A stretch of DNA of 60,763 nucleotides from an uncultured Muribaculaceae bacterium (GTDB taxonomy: Bacteria > Bacteroidota > Bacteroidia > Bacteroidales > Muribaculaceae). The notes beneath the pieces are model-generated. The model saw nothing but the letters and a program-made list of their open reading frames with translations. It did not search any database and was not told the DNA's origin. Shown piece by piece: positions 32,528 to 41,515 of this stretch (position 1 is the stretch's first letter; the number at the start of each line of letters is the position of its first letter). Where the stretch lies: positions 1 to 60,763 of the forward strand of contig CAJUCQ010000080.1 of the NCBI GenBank assembly GCA_910584905.1. The letters are read 5' to 3'. The position numbers were made by a program, and so were the translations under genes.

Positions 32528-32721
32528 CGTTTTGCTGATTTAAGCCATTCTTTGAATTATCGGCAGGGAGGGTGGTGATATGCTTGTATTAATAAATTCA
32601 TACAAATCGGCGAATCGTGCGGCCTCGATTAATCGCGGCCGCGCCGAAGGGGGCTAACCCCGCTCGCGCGACATTAACATAGATTAACTCGACGGGCGCG
32701 CGCATTCCGCGCTTTTATCCT
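32528..32721. other. Intergenic stretch between the structured RNA and greA
   Basis: No gene is evident. The left part is AT-rich and the right part GC-rich, with a small GGGG-GCTAA-CCCC hairpin near 32649-32661 and repeated ATTAAC motifs near 32673-32687. It probably holds upstream promoter sequence of greA. Confidence 0.4.
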
Positions 32722-32729
32722 TAACTTTG
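32722..32729 (+). promoter_or_regulatory. -7 promoter element for greA
   Basis: TAACTTTG fits TAnnTTTG about 100 bases before the greA ATG. No clear -33 element was found in the GC-rich upstream sequence. Confidence 0.5.
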
Positions 32730-32832
32730 CATGGCAAGACTTAATGAATCCTGTTTGGGGACTCGCCCGCCTGAAGCGGGCCGGGTTTCTTTCTTTTTAA
32801 TATCCTGTAAAAACTTAAAAATCAAGAAAACT

Positions 32833-33309
32833 ATGGCAATTACCTATATGACCAAAGAAGGCTACGACCGCAAAATGGAAGAAATAGCCTACCTCGAAAG
32901 CGTGAAGCGCCCCGAAATCTCGGCCGCAATCGCCGAAGCTCGCGACAAAGGCGACCTGTCGGAAAATTCGGAATACGATGCGGCCAAGGAAGCCCAAGGC
33001 ATGCTTGAAATGAAGATTGCCCAGCTCAAAGACCTCGTGGCCAACGCCCGAATCATCGACGAAAGCAAGCTCTCGACCGACGAGGTGCAGGTGCTCAGCA
33101 AGGTTAAAATCCGTAATCTCGCCACAAATATGGAAGTTGAATACACCATCGTGGCCGACTCCGAGGCAAACCTTCGCGAGAAAAAAATCGCCATGTCCAC
33201 CCCCATCGCCCACGGACTTCTCGGACACAAGAAAGGCGACATCGTAGAAATCACCATCCCCGCCGGACAGGTGAAGTTTGAAATCCTCGAAATCGGAATC
33301 GGCTGCTGA
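32833..33309 (+). CDS. greA: Transcription elongation factor GreA
   Basis: From the ATG at 32833 the protein has 158 residues. The N-terminal coiled coil (about 5-75) carries the acidic tip in GDLSENSEYDAAKEAQ (about 38-53), and the C-terminal FKBP-like domain includes STPIAHGLLGHKKGDIVEI. GreA enters the secondary channel of RNA polymerase and stimulates cleavage of backtracked transcripts. The longer frame from 32731 has no family resemblance. It leads a short operon with a HIT protein and a TlpA-like lipoprotein. Confidence 0.95.
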   Translation: MAITYMTKEGYDRKMEEIAYLESVKRPEISAAIAEARDKGDLSENSEYDAAKEAQGMLEMKIAQLKDLVANARIIDESKLSTDEVQVLSKVKIRNLATNMEVEYTIVADSEANLREKKIAMSTPIAHGLLGHKKGDIVEITIPAGQVKFEILEIGIGC

Positions 33310-33346
33310 CCCACGTCGCCGCCGCCGACATCTCACACCCTGCATC

Positions 33347-33742
33347 ATGGCAAGCATTTTTTCGCGTATAATCGCCGGGGAAATCCCCTCTTACAAGGTT
33401 GCCGAGGACGAAGCCCACTACGCCTTCCTCGACATCAACCCCCTGACCGAAGGCCACACGCTCGTCGTGCCCAAACGCGAGGTCGACTATATCTTCGACC
33501 TCTCCGACACGGAATTCGCCGCCCTTCAGCTCTTCTCCAAACGCGTGGCCGCCGCCGTGGCCAAAGCTGTCCCCTGCCGACGCATCGCCACGGCCGTGAT
33601 TGGCCTCGAAGTGCCCCACGCCCATATCCACCTCGTGCCCATATCGAAAGAAAGCGACATGGATTTCCGCAAAGAAAAACTGCATCCGGCTTCCGAGCGT
33701 ATGGCAGAAATTGCCGACGCCATCGCCGCAAACTTCAAATAA
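33347..33742 (+). CDS. HIT family protein (histidine triad)
   Basis: The start MASIFSRIIAGEIPSYKV at 33347 is the standard beginning of the family, giving 131 residues. The triad is in VPHAHIHLVPI (about 91-101, HxHxH). HIT hydrolases cleave nucleoside phosphoramidates and similar nucleotide conjugates, acting as dimers in the cytoplasm. It follows greA by 37 bp and precedes the TlpA-like gene by 3 bp. Confidence 0.92.
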   Translation: MASIFSRIIAGEIPSYKVAEDEAHYAFLDINPLTEGHTLVVPKREVDYIFDLSDTEFAALQLFSKRVAAAVAKAVPCRRIATAVIGLEVPHAHIHLVPISKESDMDFRKEKLHPASERMAEIADAIAANFK

Positions 33743-33745
33743 GCC

Positions 33746-34831
33746 ATGAAAACAAGCCACCTCATCGCCCCGCTCGCCCTCATCGCCCTCGGCGCATCCT
33801 GCTCGGGCCCCGAGGGATGGAGCGTCGAAGGCACCGTAGCCCTCTCGCAAGGCCCCTCCCGCATAGCCGTCGAAGGCTACAATAACGGCATCTGGTATCC
33901 CGTAGACTCTATCGACACCGACGCCTCGGGCCACTTCTCCTACAAATCATCCGAGTCCGCGGCATACCCGGAAATCATGCGCCTCAGCGGCGCAGGGCTT
34001 GCGGCTCCGGTATTTTTCCCCGTCGACGGCAATGATGCCGTAAAAGTCGATGGCACGAAAATCTCCGGCACTCCGCTCGCCGAAGCAATGAGCCGCGTCG
34101 ACTCTATCGTCGCCGACGCCACTTCCCGCCTCGGTGCGGCCGCGGCTTCCGACCCCGCCCTCAGGCGCGAACTCGGCTCGGCCGCAATAGCCGACTCGAC
34201 AAGCATTCTCGCCTACTACATCCTCAACAAAAGCATCGCCGGCAAAGCCGTATTCAACCCCAAAGAGCCTTTCGGCAACCGCATCTACGGCGCCGTGGCC
34301 CAAAACTTCGCCGCCAACCGTCCCGACGACCCCCGCGGCAATGCCGTCAAGGCCGTATATCTTGAGGGACGCCTCGCCATGGGCAAGGCCGTCACAAGCG
34401 AAAGCCCGGCAATCGAAGTGCCGGCCACGGGCATAATCGACATCACGCGCTTCGACGACCGCGGCCAAAAGCACTCGCTCGCCGAGCTCGCCTCTCAAGG
34501 CAAAGTTATTGTGCTGAGTTTCACGGCGTACCAAAGCGACTTCTCCCCGGCCTACTCCGTGATTCTCAACGACGCATACGAAAAATACCACGACCGCGGC
34601 CTTGAAATTTTCCAGATAGCATTCGACCGCGACGAAGTGCTTTGGAAGGAAGCCGCCCGCAACCTCCCGTGGATTACCGTCTACAATGCTCCCACCGACG
34701 GGGTGGCGCCTCTCAGCGCCTATAACGTGGGCGGACTCCCCGCTACCTTCGTCATCAACCGTCAGGGCGACATCCACGCCCGCGTGGACAACCCGCAGGA
34801 TCTTGGGGATACCCTGTCGAAGATGTTCTGA
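33746..34831 (+). CDS. DUF4369/TlpA-like thioredoxin-fold lipoprotein lacking the CxxC motif
   Basis: The lipobox ALGASCSG places the lipidated Cys near residue 19. A beta-rich DUF4369-like domain (about 25-120) precedes a helical linker and a thioredoxin-fold domain (about 225-361). The fold is supported by VIVLSFTAYQSDFSPAY at the active-site position and the cis-Pro motif GGLPATFVIN near the end. The usual WCxxC is replaced by YQSDF with no Cys, so disulfide exchange is not possible there. It may act as a binding or scaffold protein in the periplasm. Confidence 0.8.
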   Translation: MKTSHLIAPLALIALGASCSGPEGWSVEGTVALSQGPSRIAVEGYNNGIWYPVDSIDTDASGHFSYKSSESAAYPEIMRLSGAGLAAPVFFPVDGNDAVKVDGTKISGTPLAEAMSRVDSIVADATSRLGAAAASDPALRRELGSAAIADSTSILAYYILNKSIAGKAVFNPKEPFGNRIYGAVAQNFAANRPDDPRGNAVKAVYLEGRLAMGKAVTSESPAIEVPATGIIDITRFDDRGQKHSLAELASQGKVIVLSFTAYQSDFSPAYSVILNDAYEKYHDRGLEIFQIAFDRDEVLWKEAARNLPWITVYNAPTDGVAPLSAYNVGGLPATFVINRQGDIHARVDNPQDLGDTLSKMF

Positions 34832-35016
34832 ATTTGCATTTGTAAACATCCGGGTTCTGCGGGATGAAGTGCCGCGGACTCTGTCGGAAAACGTTCCGCA
34901 AGCCTCAGCGAAAACCGCAACTTGCAGACCGGCCGCCGACGGGGCCGCGGCATTTCGTCAGATGTTAAAAAGGCATGTCGATAACTTTTTGGGCTTTTGT
35001 TGAAAAAAATACAGTT
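34832..35016. other. Intergenic stretch upstream of the division cluster, without mraZ
   Basis: The gap from the TlpA-like gene to rsmH is 277 bp, too short for mraZ (about 150 codons), and no MraZ-like frame is seen. It contains a small GGAA-ACG-TTCC hairpin and, at its right end, promoter-like sequence. Confidence 0.5.
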
Positions 35017-35024
35017 TATATTTG
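35017..35024 (+). promoter_or_regulatory. -7 promoter element upstream of rsmH and the division cluster
   Basis: TATATTTG matches TAnnTTTG, 84 bases before the rsmH ATG. A TTTG at 34996-34999 is 17 bp upstream, a little close. Confidence 0.5.
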
Positions 35025-35108
35025 TAAACCTATGCGATATTTTCGCTAACTTTACAAGCAATTTCACACCGTCGCGGCCGCCGTGCCCGACCCGCACGCC
35101 AACATACT

Positions 35109-36023
35109 ATGCAAGAGGACGTTTACCACATCCCGGCTCTGCTCCCGGAAGCTCTTTCGGCGCTTGACATCGCGCCCCGGGGCATCTATGTCGACGCCAC
35201 CCTCGGCGGCGGCGGCCACAGCCGCGCCATCGTCGAGCGTCTTGCCCCCGAAGGCCGGCTGTATTCATTCGACCAAGATTCCGACGCCATAGAGCGCGCC
35301 TTCACCGATCCAAGGTTCACCGCCGTCTACGGCAACTTCCGTTTCCTCGGCAATTTCCTTCGCTACTACGGCGTCGAAGCCGTTGACGGCGTCCTTGCCG
35401 ACCTCGGCGTGTCGTCGCACCACTTCGACGACGCCGCCCGCGGATTCAGCTTCCGAGCCGACGCGCCTCTCGACATGCGCATGAACCGCAAAGGGGCCGT
35501 TTCGGCCGCGACACTCCTCGCCTCGGCCTCCGAAGAACGCATCGCTGAAATCCTCTACCTCTACGGCGAGTTGCGCCAAAGCCGACGCATGGCCCGCGCA
35601 ATCGTGCAGGCACGCAAGGAAAGTCCCGTCGATACAACAGGGCGTCTCCTCGACGTAATCCGCCCGCACATCAACCCGCGGCAGGAGAAAAAAGAACTCG
35701 CCCAGGTGTTTCAGGCCCTGCGAATCGAGGTCAACGGAGAGATGGAGGCCCTCCGGTCATTCCTCCGGCAAGCCCTGAGCGTGCTCCGGCCCGGCGGACG
35801 ACTTGCCGTCATCACATACCACTCGCTCGAAGACCGCCTTGTAAAGAATTTCATGCGCTCGGGACGCTTCGACGGCGAAATTGAAAAAGACTTTTTCGGA
35901 CGCACAAACTCGCCGCTGCGCCTCCTCACAAACAAACCGATAGTCCCCGGCGAAGACGAAATCCTCCGCAACCCCCGCTCCCGCAGCGCCAAACTCCGCG
36001 TTGCCGTGAAAAATCCCGACTGA
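35109..36023 (+). CDS. rsmH: 16S rRNA (cytosine1402-N4)-methyltransferase
   Basis: The 304-residue protein starts YHIPALLPEAL and has YVDATLGGGGHSRAI (about 28-42), the SAM-binding motif of the family, then GVLADLGVSSHHFDDAARGF (about 92-111) and a C-terminal ITYHSLEDRLVKNFM. RsmH methylates C1402 of 16S rRNA. In most bacteria it opens the dcw cluster just after mraZ; here mraZ is missing and it is the first gene. Confidence 0.95.
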   Translation: MQEDVYHIPALLPEALSALDIAPRGIYVDATLGGGGHSRAIVERLAPEGRLYSFDQDSDAIERAFTDPRFTAVYGNFRFLGNFLRYYGVEAVDGVLADLGVSSHHFDDAARGFSFRADAPLDMRMNRKGAVSAATLLASASEERIAEILYLYGELRQSRRMARAIVQARKESPVDTTGRLLDVIRPHINPRQEKKELAQVFQALRIEVNGEMEALRSFLRQALSVLRPGGRLAVITYHSLEDRLVKNFMRSGRFDGEIEKDFFGRTNSPLRLLTNKPIVPGEDEILRNPRSRSAKLRVAVKNPD

Positions 36024-36058
36024 TTCCACAATCCAGAAGCAAGCCACCGCACAATCAC

Positions 36059-36406
36059 ATGAAAATCATCCGAAAATGTAAATCCGGGGCCAAAAAAGGC
36101 CTGCGATACATGGTCACAGGACGCGGCATATCCAGCGAATTCTTTCAAGAGAACTTTTTCGCCACCGGACTTGTAATAATCTTCTGCGTGGGATTCATAG
36201 CCATACGCTTCGACTGCGTCACGTCGATGGAACGCATCCGCAGCCTCAATCGCCAGATCGAGGTAATGCGCACCTACAAACAGCACGAACGCTCGCGCTA
36301 CATGACCCTCACACGCGAATCGACCATGCAACACTGCGTCGACTCCCTCGGCCTCGGCCTCGTCATCCCCGAGCAATACCCCCTCTCCATACCATACTCC
36401 GATTAG
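36059..36406 (+). CDS. ftsL: FtsL-like cell division protein
   Basis: The 115-residue protein has one hydrophobic segment (about 38-55, TGLVIIFCVGFIAIRF) followed by a helix rich in charged residues (RIRSLNRQIEVMRTYKQHE) able to form a coiled coil. Sequence similarity is weak, but size, topology and position between rsmH and ftsI match FtsL of the Bacteroidetes, which links FtsQ to FtsI/FtsW. Confidence 0.78.
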   Translation: MKIIRKCKSGAKKGLRYMVTGRGISSEFFQENFFATGLVIIFCVGFIAIRFDCVTSMERIRSLNRQIEVMRTYKQHERSRYMTLTRESTMQHCVDSLGLGLVIPEQYPLSIPYSD

Positions 36407-36464
36407 ACCCCGCGAACGACAAGCCCCCACGACCCGAATAACCAACCACACACACTCCTCAACG

Positions 36465-38660
36465 ATGAGCGGACAGACAAAGAAACCCGACAATAACGGC
36501 TACAGCCACCTCAAGGTCATCGGCCGCTTTGTGCTCGTGCTCGCCCTCATAGGTCTGATAGCACTCGCCATTGTCGTCAAACTGATAGACACGACCGTGG
36601 TCCATGGTGCCGCCTACGAACAGAAAGGACGCGCACGCCTCAGCGACACCATCCGCTCAGCGCCTATGCGCGGCGAGATTCTCGCGTGCGACGGCTCCAT
36701 TCTCGCCACAAACCTCAGCTACTATGACCTCCGTATCGACTTCCGCGCCCCGCGATTCAAAATCGTCGAATACCACGACTCCATCCCCCTCCTTGCCGAC
36801 TCGCTGGCAAAATACTTCACCCAACGCACCCGCCTCGAATGGGAAAACCACCTGCGGCGCCCGCTCCGCGACAGCGTGCAGCGGCGCTCGCGCTCGTTCC
36901 TTCTGCTCAAGGCCGTCCCCGAGGACATGATGAAGAAGGTCAAGACCACATTCCCCTTCTTCCGGGGCTACCGCAAAGCCACATTCCACGGACTCAAAGC
37001 CGAACCCGTCATACGCCGCTCGTACCCCTACGGCGATATGGCCGCCCTCAGCATCGGACGCGTGGGCGAGCTCCCCAACCGCGAAATCCGCGGCGTCAGC
37101 GGGCTCGAAAAAGCCCTCGACACCCTGCTCTACGGTACCCCGGGAATACGCACAAAGCGCATGTTCACCCGCGGCGAAGGCTACTGGGACGAAATCCCCG
37201 CCCGCGACGGCACAAGCCTAATCACCACCATTGACATCACTATGCAGGATATCCTCGAATACGAGCTCGGCGACATGCTCATCAAAGCAAACGCCGACTG
37301 GGGCACGGCTATCCTGATGGAGACGGCCACCGGCGACATCAAGGCAATCTCCAACCTTGAGCGTGACACCACATCGGCCACCCCGCGATGCATCGAGGCC
37401 ATGAACCGCGCCGTCCTCGCCTACGAACCCGGCTCGGTGATGAAGGTGATGACGATGGCCGTGGCCCTGAACAAAGGCTTCGCAAAGCCTCTCGACCGCC
37501 TCTACAACATCGGCCACTCATACGCCTACGCCGGCCGCAAGCCGATATCCGACACGCATTCGCCCGCGCAGCTCCCCGTCAGCCGCTTCATGGAATACTC
37601 CTCGAACATCGGCATGGTCAGGCTGACAATGCCGCAATACGAGGACAACCCCAACGGCTTCCGCGCCGACCTCGCCGAAATGGGCTTCTTCGACCGCTTC
37701 AACACCGGCATCGCCCGCGAACGCATCCCCTACTTCCCGAAACTGCAGAACAACGTCGGGGGGCGGCTCAACCTCTCGCGCATGGTATTCGGCTACACCA
37801 CGCAGATTCCGCCGCTCTACACCTGCGCTTTCTACAACGCCATCGCCAACGACGGACGCTTCGTGCGTCCGAGGCTCGTAAAAGGCCATCGCCTCGCCGA
37901 CGGCACCGACTCGCTGCTCGATGTGACATACGTCCGCGACCGCATCCTCTCGTCGGAAGACGCCGCCGCCCTCCGCCTGATGATGCACGACGTCGTGTGG
38001 GAACAGGGCGGCACCGCCAAGCGCCTGCGCGACCCCCTTGTTGAAATCGCCGGCAAAACCGGCACCTGCCGCCTCGCAAAAGAAGCACCCCGCGACAGCC
38101 TCGGACGCCGCATCCCCGGAATACCCTTCACCGGCGGATATATCGAGGGGCGATACCGCGTGACTTTCTGCGGGTTCTTCCCCTACGAAAAACCCCGCTA
38201 TACGTGTATCGTGGTCGTCAGTGACCCCCGCGGAGCATACCGCGGCGCGGCAGGCTCGGCCGGAGAAGTCGTCCGCAACGTGGCCCGAAAACTCTATTCC
38301 CGCGGCCTCTTTGCCGAATCAACGGCTTTCACGCCCTCGCCCGACGAAAAGCCGGTAGGCCCGACGCCGACAATTTACGCATCGTTCAACGCCGGGAGGT
38401 CCGCACAGCTCCATAACGACCTCAAGCTCCGCACTTCCCGGACCATCATACGCCCCGACAACGCATCGACGGCCCGCACCGGCTCGACCGTCCCCGACGT
38501 CCGCGGCGTCGGCCTCCGCGAAGCCCTTGCCGGCCTTGAAGAAGCAGGCTACGCCGTAGCCTTCCAAGGCATAGGCTATGTCGAGGAACAGCACCCCGCA
38601 CCCGGCTCCGCGGCCGCGCCCGGCACAACCGTGCGCCTGAAGCTGCGCCAGCTGCAATAA
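36465..38660 (+). CDS. ftsI: Septal penicillin-binding protein with PASTA domain
   Basis: The 731-residue class B PBP has one N-terminal transmembrane helix (about 17-42), a dimerisation domain, and a transpeptidase domain with all motifs: SVMK (nucleophile Ser, about 327), SSN (about 380) and KTGT (about 531). A C-terminal PASTA domain (about 670-731, VPDVRGVGLREALAGLE) is attached. It crosslinks septal peptidoglycan together with FtsW. It lies between ftsL and murE, as expected. Confidence 0.94.
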   Translation: MSGQTKKPDNNGYSHLKVIGRFVLVLALIGLIALAIVVKLIDTTVVHGAAYEQKGRARLSDTIRSAPMRGEILACDGSILATNLSYYDLRIDFRAPRFKIVEYHDSIPLLADSLAKYFTQRTRLEWENHLRRPLRDSVQRRSRSFLLLKAVPEDMMKKVKTTFPFFRGYRKATFHGLKAEPVIRRSYPYGDMAALSIGRVGELPNREIRGVSGLEKALDTLLYGTPGIRTKRMFTRGEGYWDEIPARDGTSLITTIDITMQDILEYELGDMLIKANADWGTAILMETATGDIKAISNLERDTTSATPRCIEAMNRAVLAYEPGSVMKVMTMAVALNKGFAKPLDRLYNIGHSYAYAGRKPISDTHSPAQLPVSRFMEYSSNIGMVRLTMPQYEDNPNGFRADLAEMGFFDRFNTGIARERIPYFPKLQNNVGGRLNLSRMVFGYTTQIPPLYTCAFYNAIANDGRFVRPRLVKGHRLADGTDSLLDVTYVRDRILSSEDAAALRLMMHDVVWEQGGTAKRLRDPLVEIAGKTGTCRLAKEAPRDSLGRRIPGIPFTGGYIEGRYRVTFCGFFPYEKPRYTCIVVVSDPRGAYRGAAGSAGEVVRNVARKLYSRGLFAESTAFTPSPDEKPVGPTPTIYASFNAGRSAQLHNDLKLRTSRTIIRPDNASTARTGSTVPDVRGVGLREALAGLEEAGYAVAFQGIGYVEEQHPAPGSAAAPGTTVRLKLRQLQ

Positions 38661-38683
38661 CGAAAACCCCCGCTCGCGATATT

Positions 38684-40171
38684 ATGAAACGACTTGACAT
38701 ATTGCTCGACTGCCTCCGCACCCACGGCCTGAAAGGGACGAAGCCGGAGACTGTGACAGCCCTCACCGACGATTCCCGGGCCGTAGAACCCGGAGGCATG
38801 TTCGTGGCCGTCCGCGGCACGGCCTCCGACGGCCACGACTATATAGCCTCCGCAATCGACCGCGGCGCCGCCGCCGTGGTGTGCGAGGAAATCCCCGCCG
38901 CTATCGACGAGGCGCGCCTCTCTCGCGCGTTCTTCGTGCTTGTGCCTAACAGCTCCATAGCCCTCGGGCTGCTGGCCTCGCGCTGGTGGGGCGACCCCTC
39001 GCGCGCACTCACCCTCGTGGGGGTGACGGGCACCAACGGCAAAACCACCATAGCCACACTCCTCTATCGGCTCGCCACCGCAATGGGCGAGAAAGCCGGA
39101 CTCCTCTCGACCGTCGAGAACCGCATCGCCGACGAAATCGTCCCGGCCACGCACACCACTCCCGGACCCCTCAAGCTTCAGGCCCTCCTCGCCCGCATGG
39201 TCGATGCCGGATGCAGCTTCTGCGCAATGGAGGTCAGCTCTCACGCCGCCGCCCAGCACCGCATCGCCGGTCTCGACTTCGACGGCGGCATATTCACCAA
39301 CCTTACGCGCGACCACCTCGACTACCACAAGACCTTCAAAGCCTACCTTGAGGCCAAAAAGAGCTTTTTCGACAGCCTCTCGGGGCGTGCATGGGCCCTC
39401 ACCAACCTCGACGACCCCAACGGCCCCATCATGGTGCAAAGCACGGCGGCGCGGCCCACGGCCACATACTCGTTGCGCAACGACGCCGACTTCCGCGTGC
39501 AGGTTGTCGAAAACCGTCTCGACGGAATGCTCCTCGATTTCAACGGCAAGGAAGTGGAGACGATGTTCGTCGGGCGCTTCAACGCCTCAAACCTCGCGGC
39601 TGTCTACGGCGCCGGCATCCTCTCGGGCTTCGACTCCGACGAGGTGCTCAAGGCTATCAGCGCCATGACCCCCGTGGCCGGACGCTTCCAGCCATTCCGC
39701 TCGCCTCAGGGCGTGACGGCCATCGTCGACTACGCCCACACGCCCGATGCCCTTGAAAACGTGCTCTCGACCATCAACGAGATAATGGCCGGCAAAGGCC
39801 GCATCATCACCGTGTGCGGCTGCGGGGGCGACCGCGACAAAGGCAAGCGCCCCCTCATGGCCGCCGTGGCCGCCCGCCTCTCGCAAGTAGTGGTTATCAC
39901 CTCCGACAACCCCCGCAGCGAAGACCCCAAGGCTATCGCCGACGATATGCTCGCCGGAGTCACCGACCCCTGTATGCGCGCACGCATCATCGTCAACCTC
40001 GACCGCCGCGAGGCAATCCGCACCGCCGCGGCATTGGCCGCTCCCGGCGACCTTATCCTCATCGCAGGCAAAGGCCACGAGACCTATCAGATCTGCGGCG
40101 GCGAGACACGCCACTTCGACGACCGCGAGGAAATAGCTCAGGCCCTCGGCATCGGAAGCTGCAAACTCTGA
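38684..40171 (+). CDS. murE: UDP-MurNAc-tripeptide ligase, meso-diaminopimelate type
   Basis: The 495-residue protein shows the ATP-binding loop VTGTNGKTTIATLL (about 110-123), a central Mur ligase domain and a C-terminal domain with SDNPRSEDP (about 406-414). DNPR in this motif marks specificity for meso-diaminopimelate. It adds the third residue of the stem peptide in the cytoplasm. It follows ftsI by 23 bp. Confidence 0.95.
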   Translation: MKRLDILLDCLRTHGLKGTKPETVTALTDDSRAVEPGGMFVAVRGTASDGHDYIASAIDRGAAAVVCEEIPAAIDEARLSRAFFVLVPNSSIALGLLASRWWGDPSRALTLVGVTGTNGKTTIATLLYRLATAMGEKAGLLSTVENRIADEIVPATHTTPGPLKLQALLARMVDAGCSFCAMEVSSHAAAQHRIAGLDFDGGIFTNLTRDHLDYHKTFKAYLEAKKSFFDSLSGRAWALTNLDDPNGPIMVQSTAARPTATYSLRNDADFRVQVVENRLDGMLLDFNGKEVETMFVGRFNASNLAAVYGAGILSGFDSDEVLKAISAMTPVAGRFQPFRSPQGVTAIVDYAHTPDALENVLSTINEIMAGKGRIITVCGCGGDRDKGKRPLMAAVAARLSQVVVITSDNPRSEDPKAIADDMLAGVTDPCMRARIIVNLDRREAIRTAAALAAPGDLILIAGKGHETYQICGGETRHFDDREEIAQALGIGSCKL

Positions 40172-40228
40172 CCATCCACACACACCGAACAACCGTCCAC
40201 CACCCACAACGAACACCAACCGTAAGCG

Positions 40229-41485
40229 ATGTTATACACAATCTTTGAGGCGCTTGCCGACTCCAATGTGCCCGGAGCGCGCCTGATGAGCTACCTCACC
40301 TTCCGCTCGGGCCTCGCTTTTGTCCTGAGCCTGCTCATCGCAATCATCTTCGGCAGCTATATCATCCGCCGTCTGCGCACCATGCAGATTGCCGAAAAAG
40401 CCCGCCGTCTCGGCATCGAGGGCGAAGCCGTGAAAAGCAAGACCCCCACGATGGGCGGCATCATCATTCTGCTTTCCATCCTCGTGCCCTGCATCCTTGT
40501 GGGCAACCTCGGCAACGGCTACATGCTGCTGATGCTCCTCACCACGGTGTGGCTCGGTGCCCTCGGCTTCATGGACGACTACAAGAAGCTGAAATACCAC
40601 AACAAAGACGGCCTCAAGGGCAAATACAAGATTGTGGCCCAAGTAGGCATAGGCGTGATTGTGGCGGCCACGATGTATCTCAACCCCGACATGGTAATCG
40701 TCGAGAACTCCGAAGTCATCTCCCGGGAGACAAACCGCGTCGAAGAAGTCATCTACGACGAGGGCAATGTTGTAAAGTCCCCTCAGACAACCATACCGTT
40801 TGTCAAGAACAACAACTTCAACTACTCGTGGCTCACCGAATGGATGGGCGGGGACGCCGCCGAAGTCGGCGGATGGATTGTGTTCCTGCTCGTGTCCATC
40901 ATCTTCGTGGCCGGGACCAGCAACGGCGCCAATCTCAACGACGGCCTCGACGGCCTTTGCTCGGGCCTCAGCGCAATCGCGGGAGTGGCCCTGATGGCAA
41001 TGGCCTATCTCGGCGGCAACCTCATCTACTCGGCCTACCTCAACATCATGTACGTCCCGGAATCGGGCGAACTCGTGGTGTTCATGGCCGCATTCATCGG
41101 CGCGCTTGTCGGCTTCCTGTGGTACAACGCCTCGCCTGCAACCGTCTTCATGGGCGACACCGGCTCGCTCACACTCGGCGGCATCATTGCCGTGTGTGCC
41201 ATCCTCATCCACAAGGAGCTCCTCCTGCCTATCCTCTGCCTCCTCTTCTACCTCGAAGACCTCTCGGTGATGGTTCAGGTGGCCTATTTCAAGGCTACGG
41301 GCGGCAAGCGGGTGCTTCGCATGACTCCTCTCCACCACCATTACCAGCATGACGCCGGGAGCATCAAGAACGTGCTCTTCGACCGCCCCAAGAACCGCAT
41401 TCCCGAATCCAAAATCGTGATGCGCTTCTGGATTATCGGCATGATTCTGGCCGTAATCACATTCGTGACCCTGAAAATCAGATAA
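40229..41485 (+). CDS. mraY: Phospho-N-acetylmuramoyl-pentapeptide transferase
   Basis: The 418-residue polytopic protein carries FMDDYKKLKYHNKDGLKGKY (about 114-133) with the catalytic Asp pair, NGANLNDGLDGL (about 231-242) and FMGDTGSLTLGG (about 307-318). A hydrophilic insert of about 60 residues between helices (from about 155, VENSEVISRETNR) lengthens it relative to E. coli MraY (360). The enzyme forms lipid I from UDP-MurNAc-pentapeptide and undecaprenyl phosphate at the inner membrane. Confidence 0.95.
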   Translation: MLYTIFEALADSNVPGARLMSYLTFRSGLAFVLSLLIAIIFGSYIIRRLRTMQIAEKARRLGIEGEAVKSKTPTMGGIIILLSILVPCILVGNLGNGYMLLMLLTTVWLGALGFMDDYKKLKYHNKDGLKGKYKIVAQVGIGVIVAATMYLNPDMVIVENSEVISRETNRVEEVIYDEGNVVKSPQTTIPFVKNNNFNYSWLTEWMGGDAAEVGGWIVFLLVSIIFVAGTSNGANLNDGLDGLCSGLSAIAGVALMAMAYLGGNLIYSAYLNIMYVPESGELVVFMAAFIGALVGFLWYNASPATVFMGDTGSLTLGGIIAVCAILIHKELLLPILCLLFYLEDLSVMVQVAYFKATGGKRVLRMTPLHHHYQHDAGSIKNVLFDRPKNRIPESKIVMRFWIIGMILAVITFVTLKIR

Positions 41486-41515
41486 GCAAACCTCTCCAAA
41501 ACAGTATATAAGACT

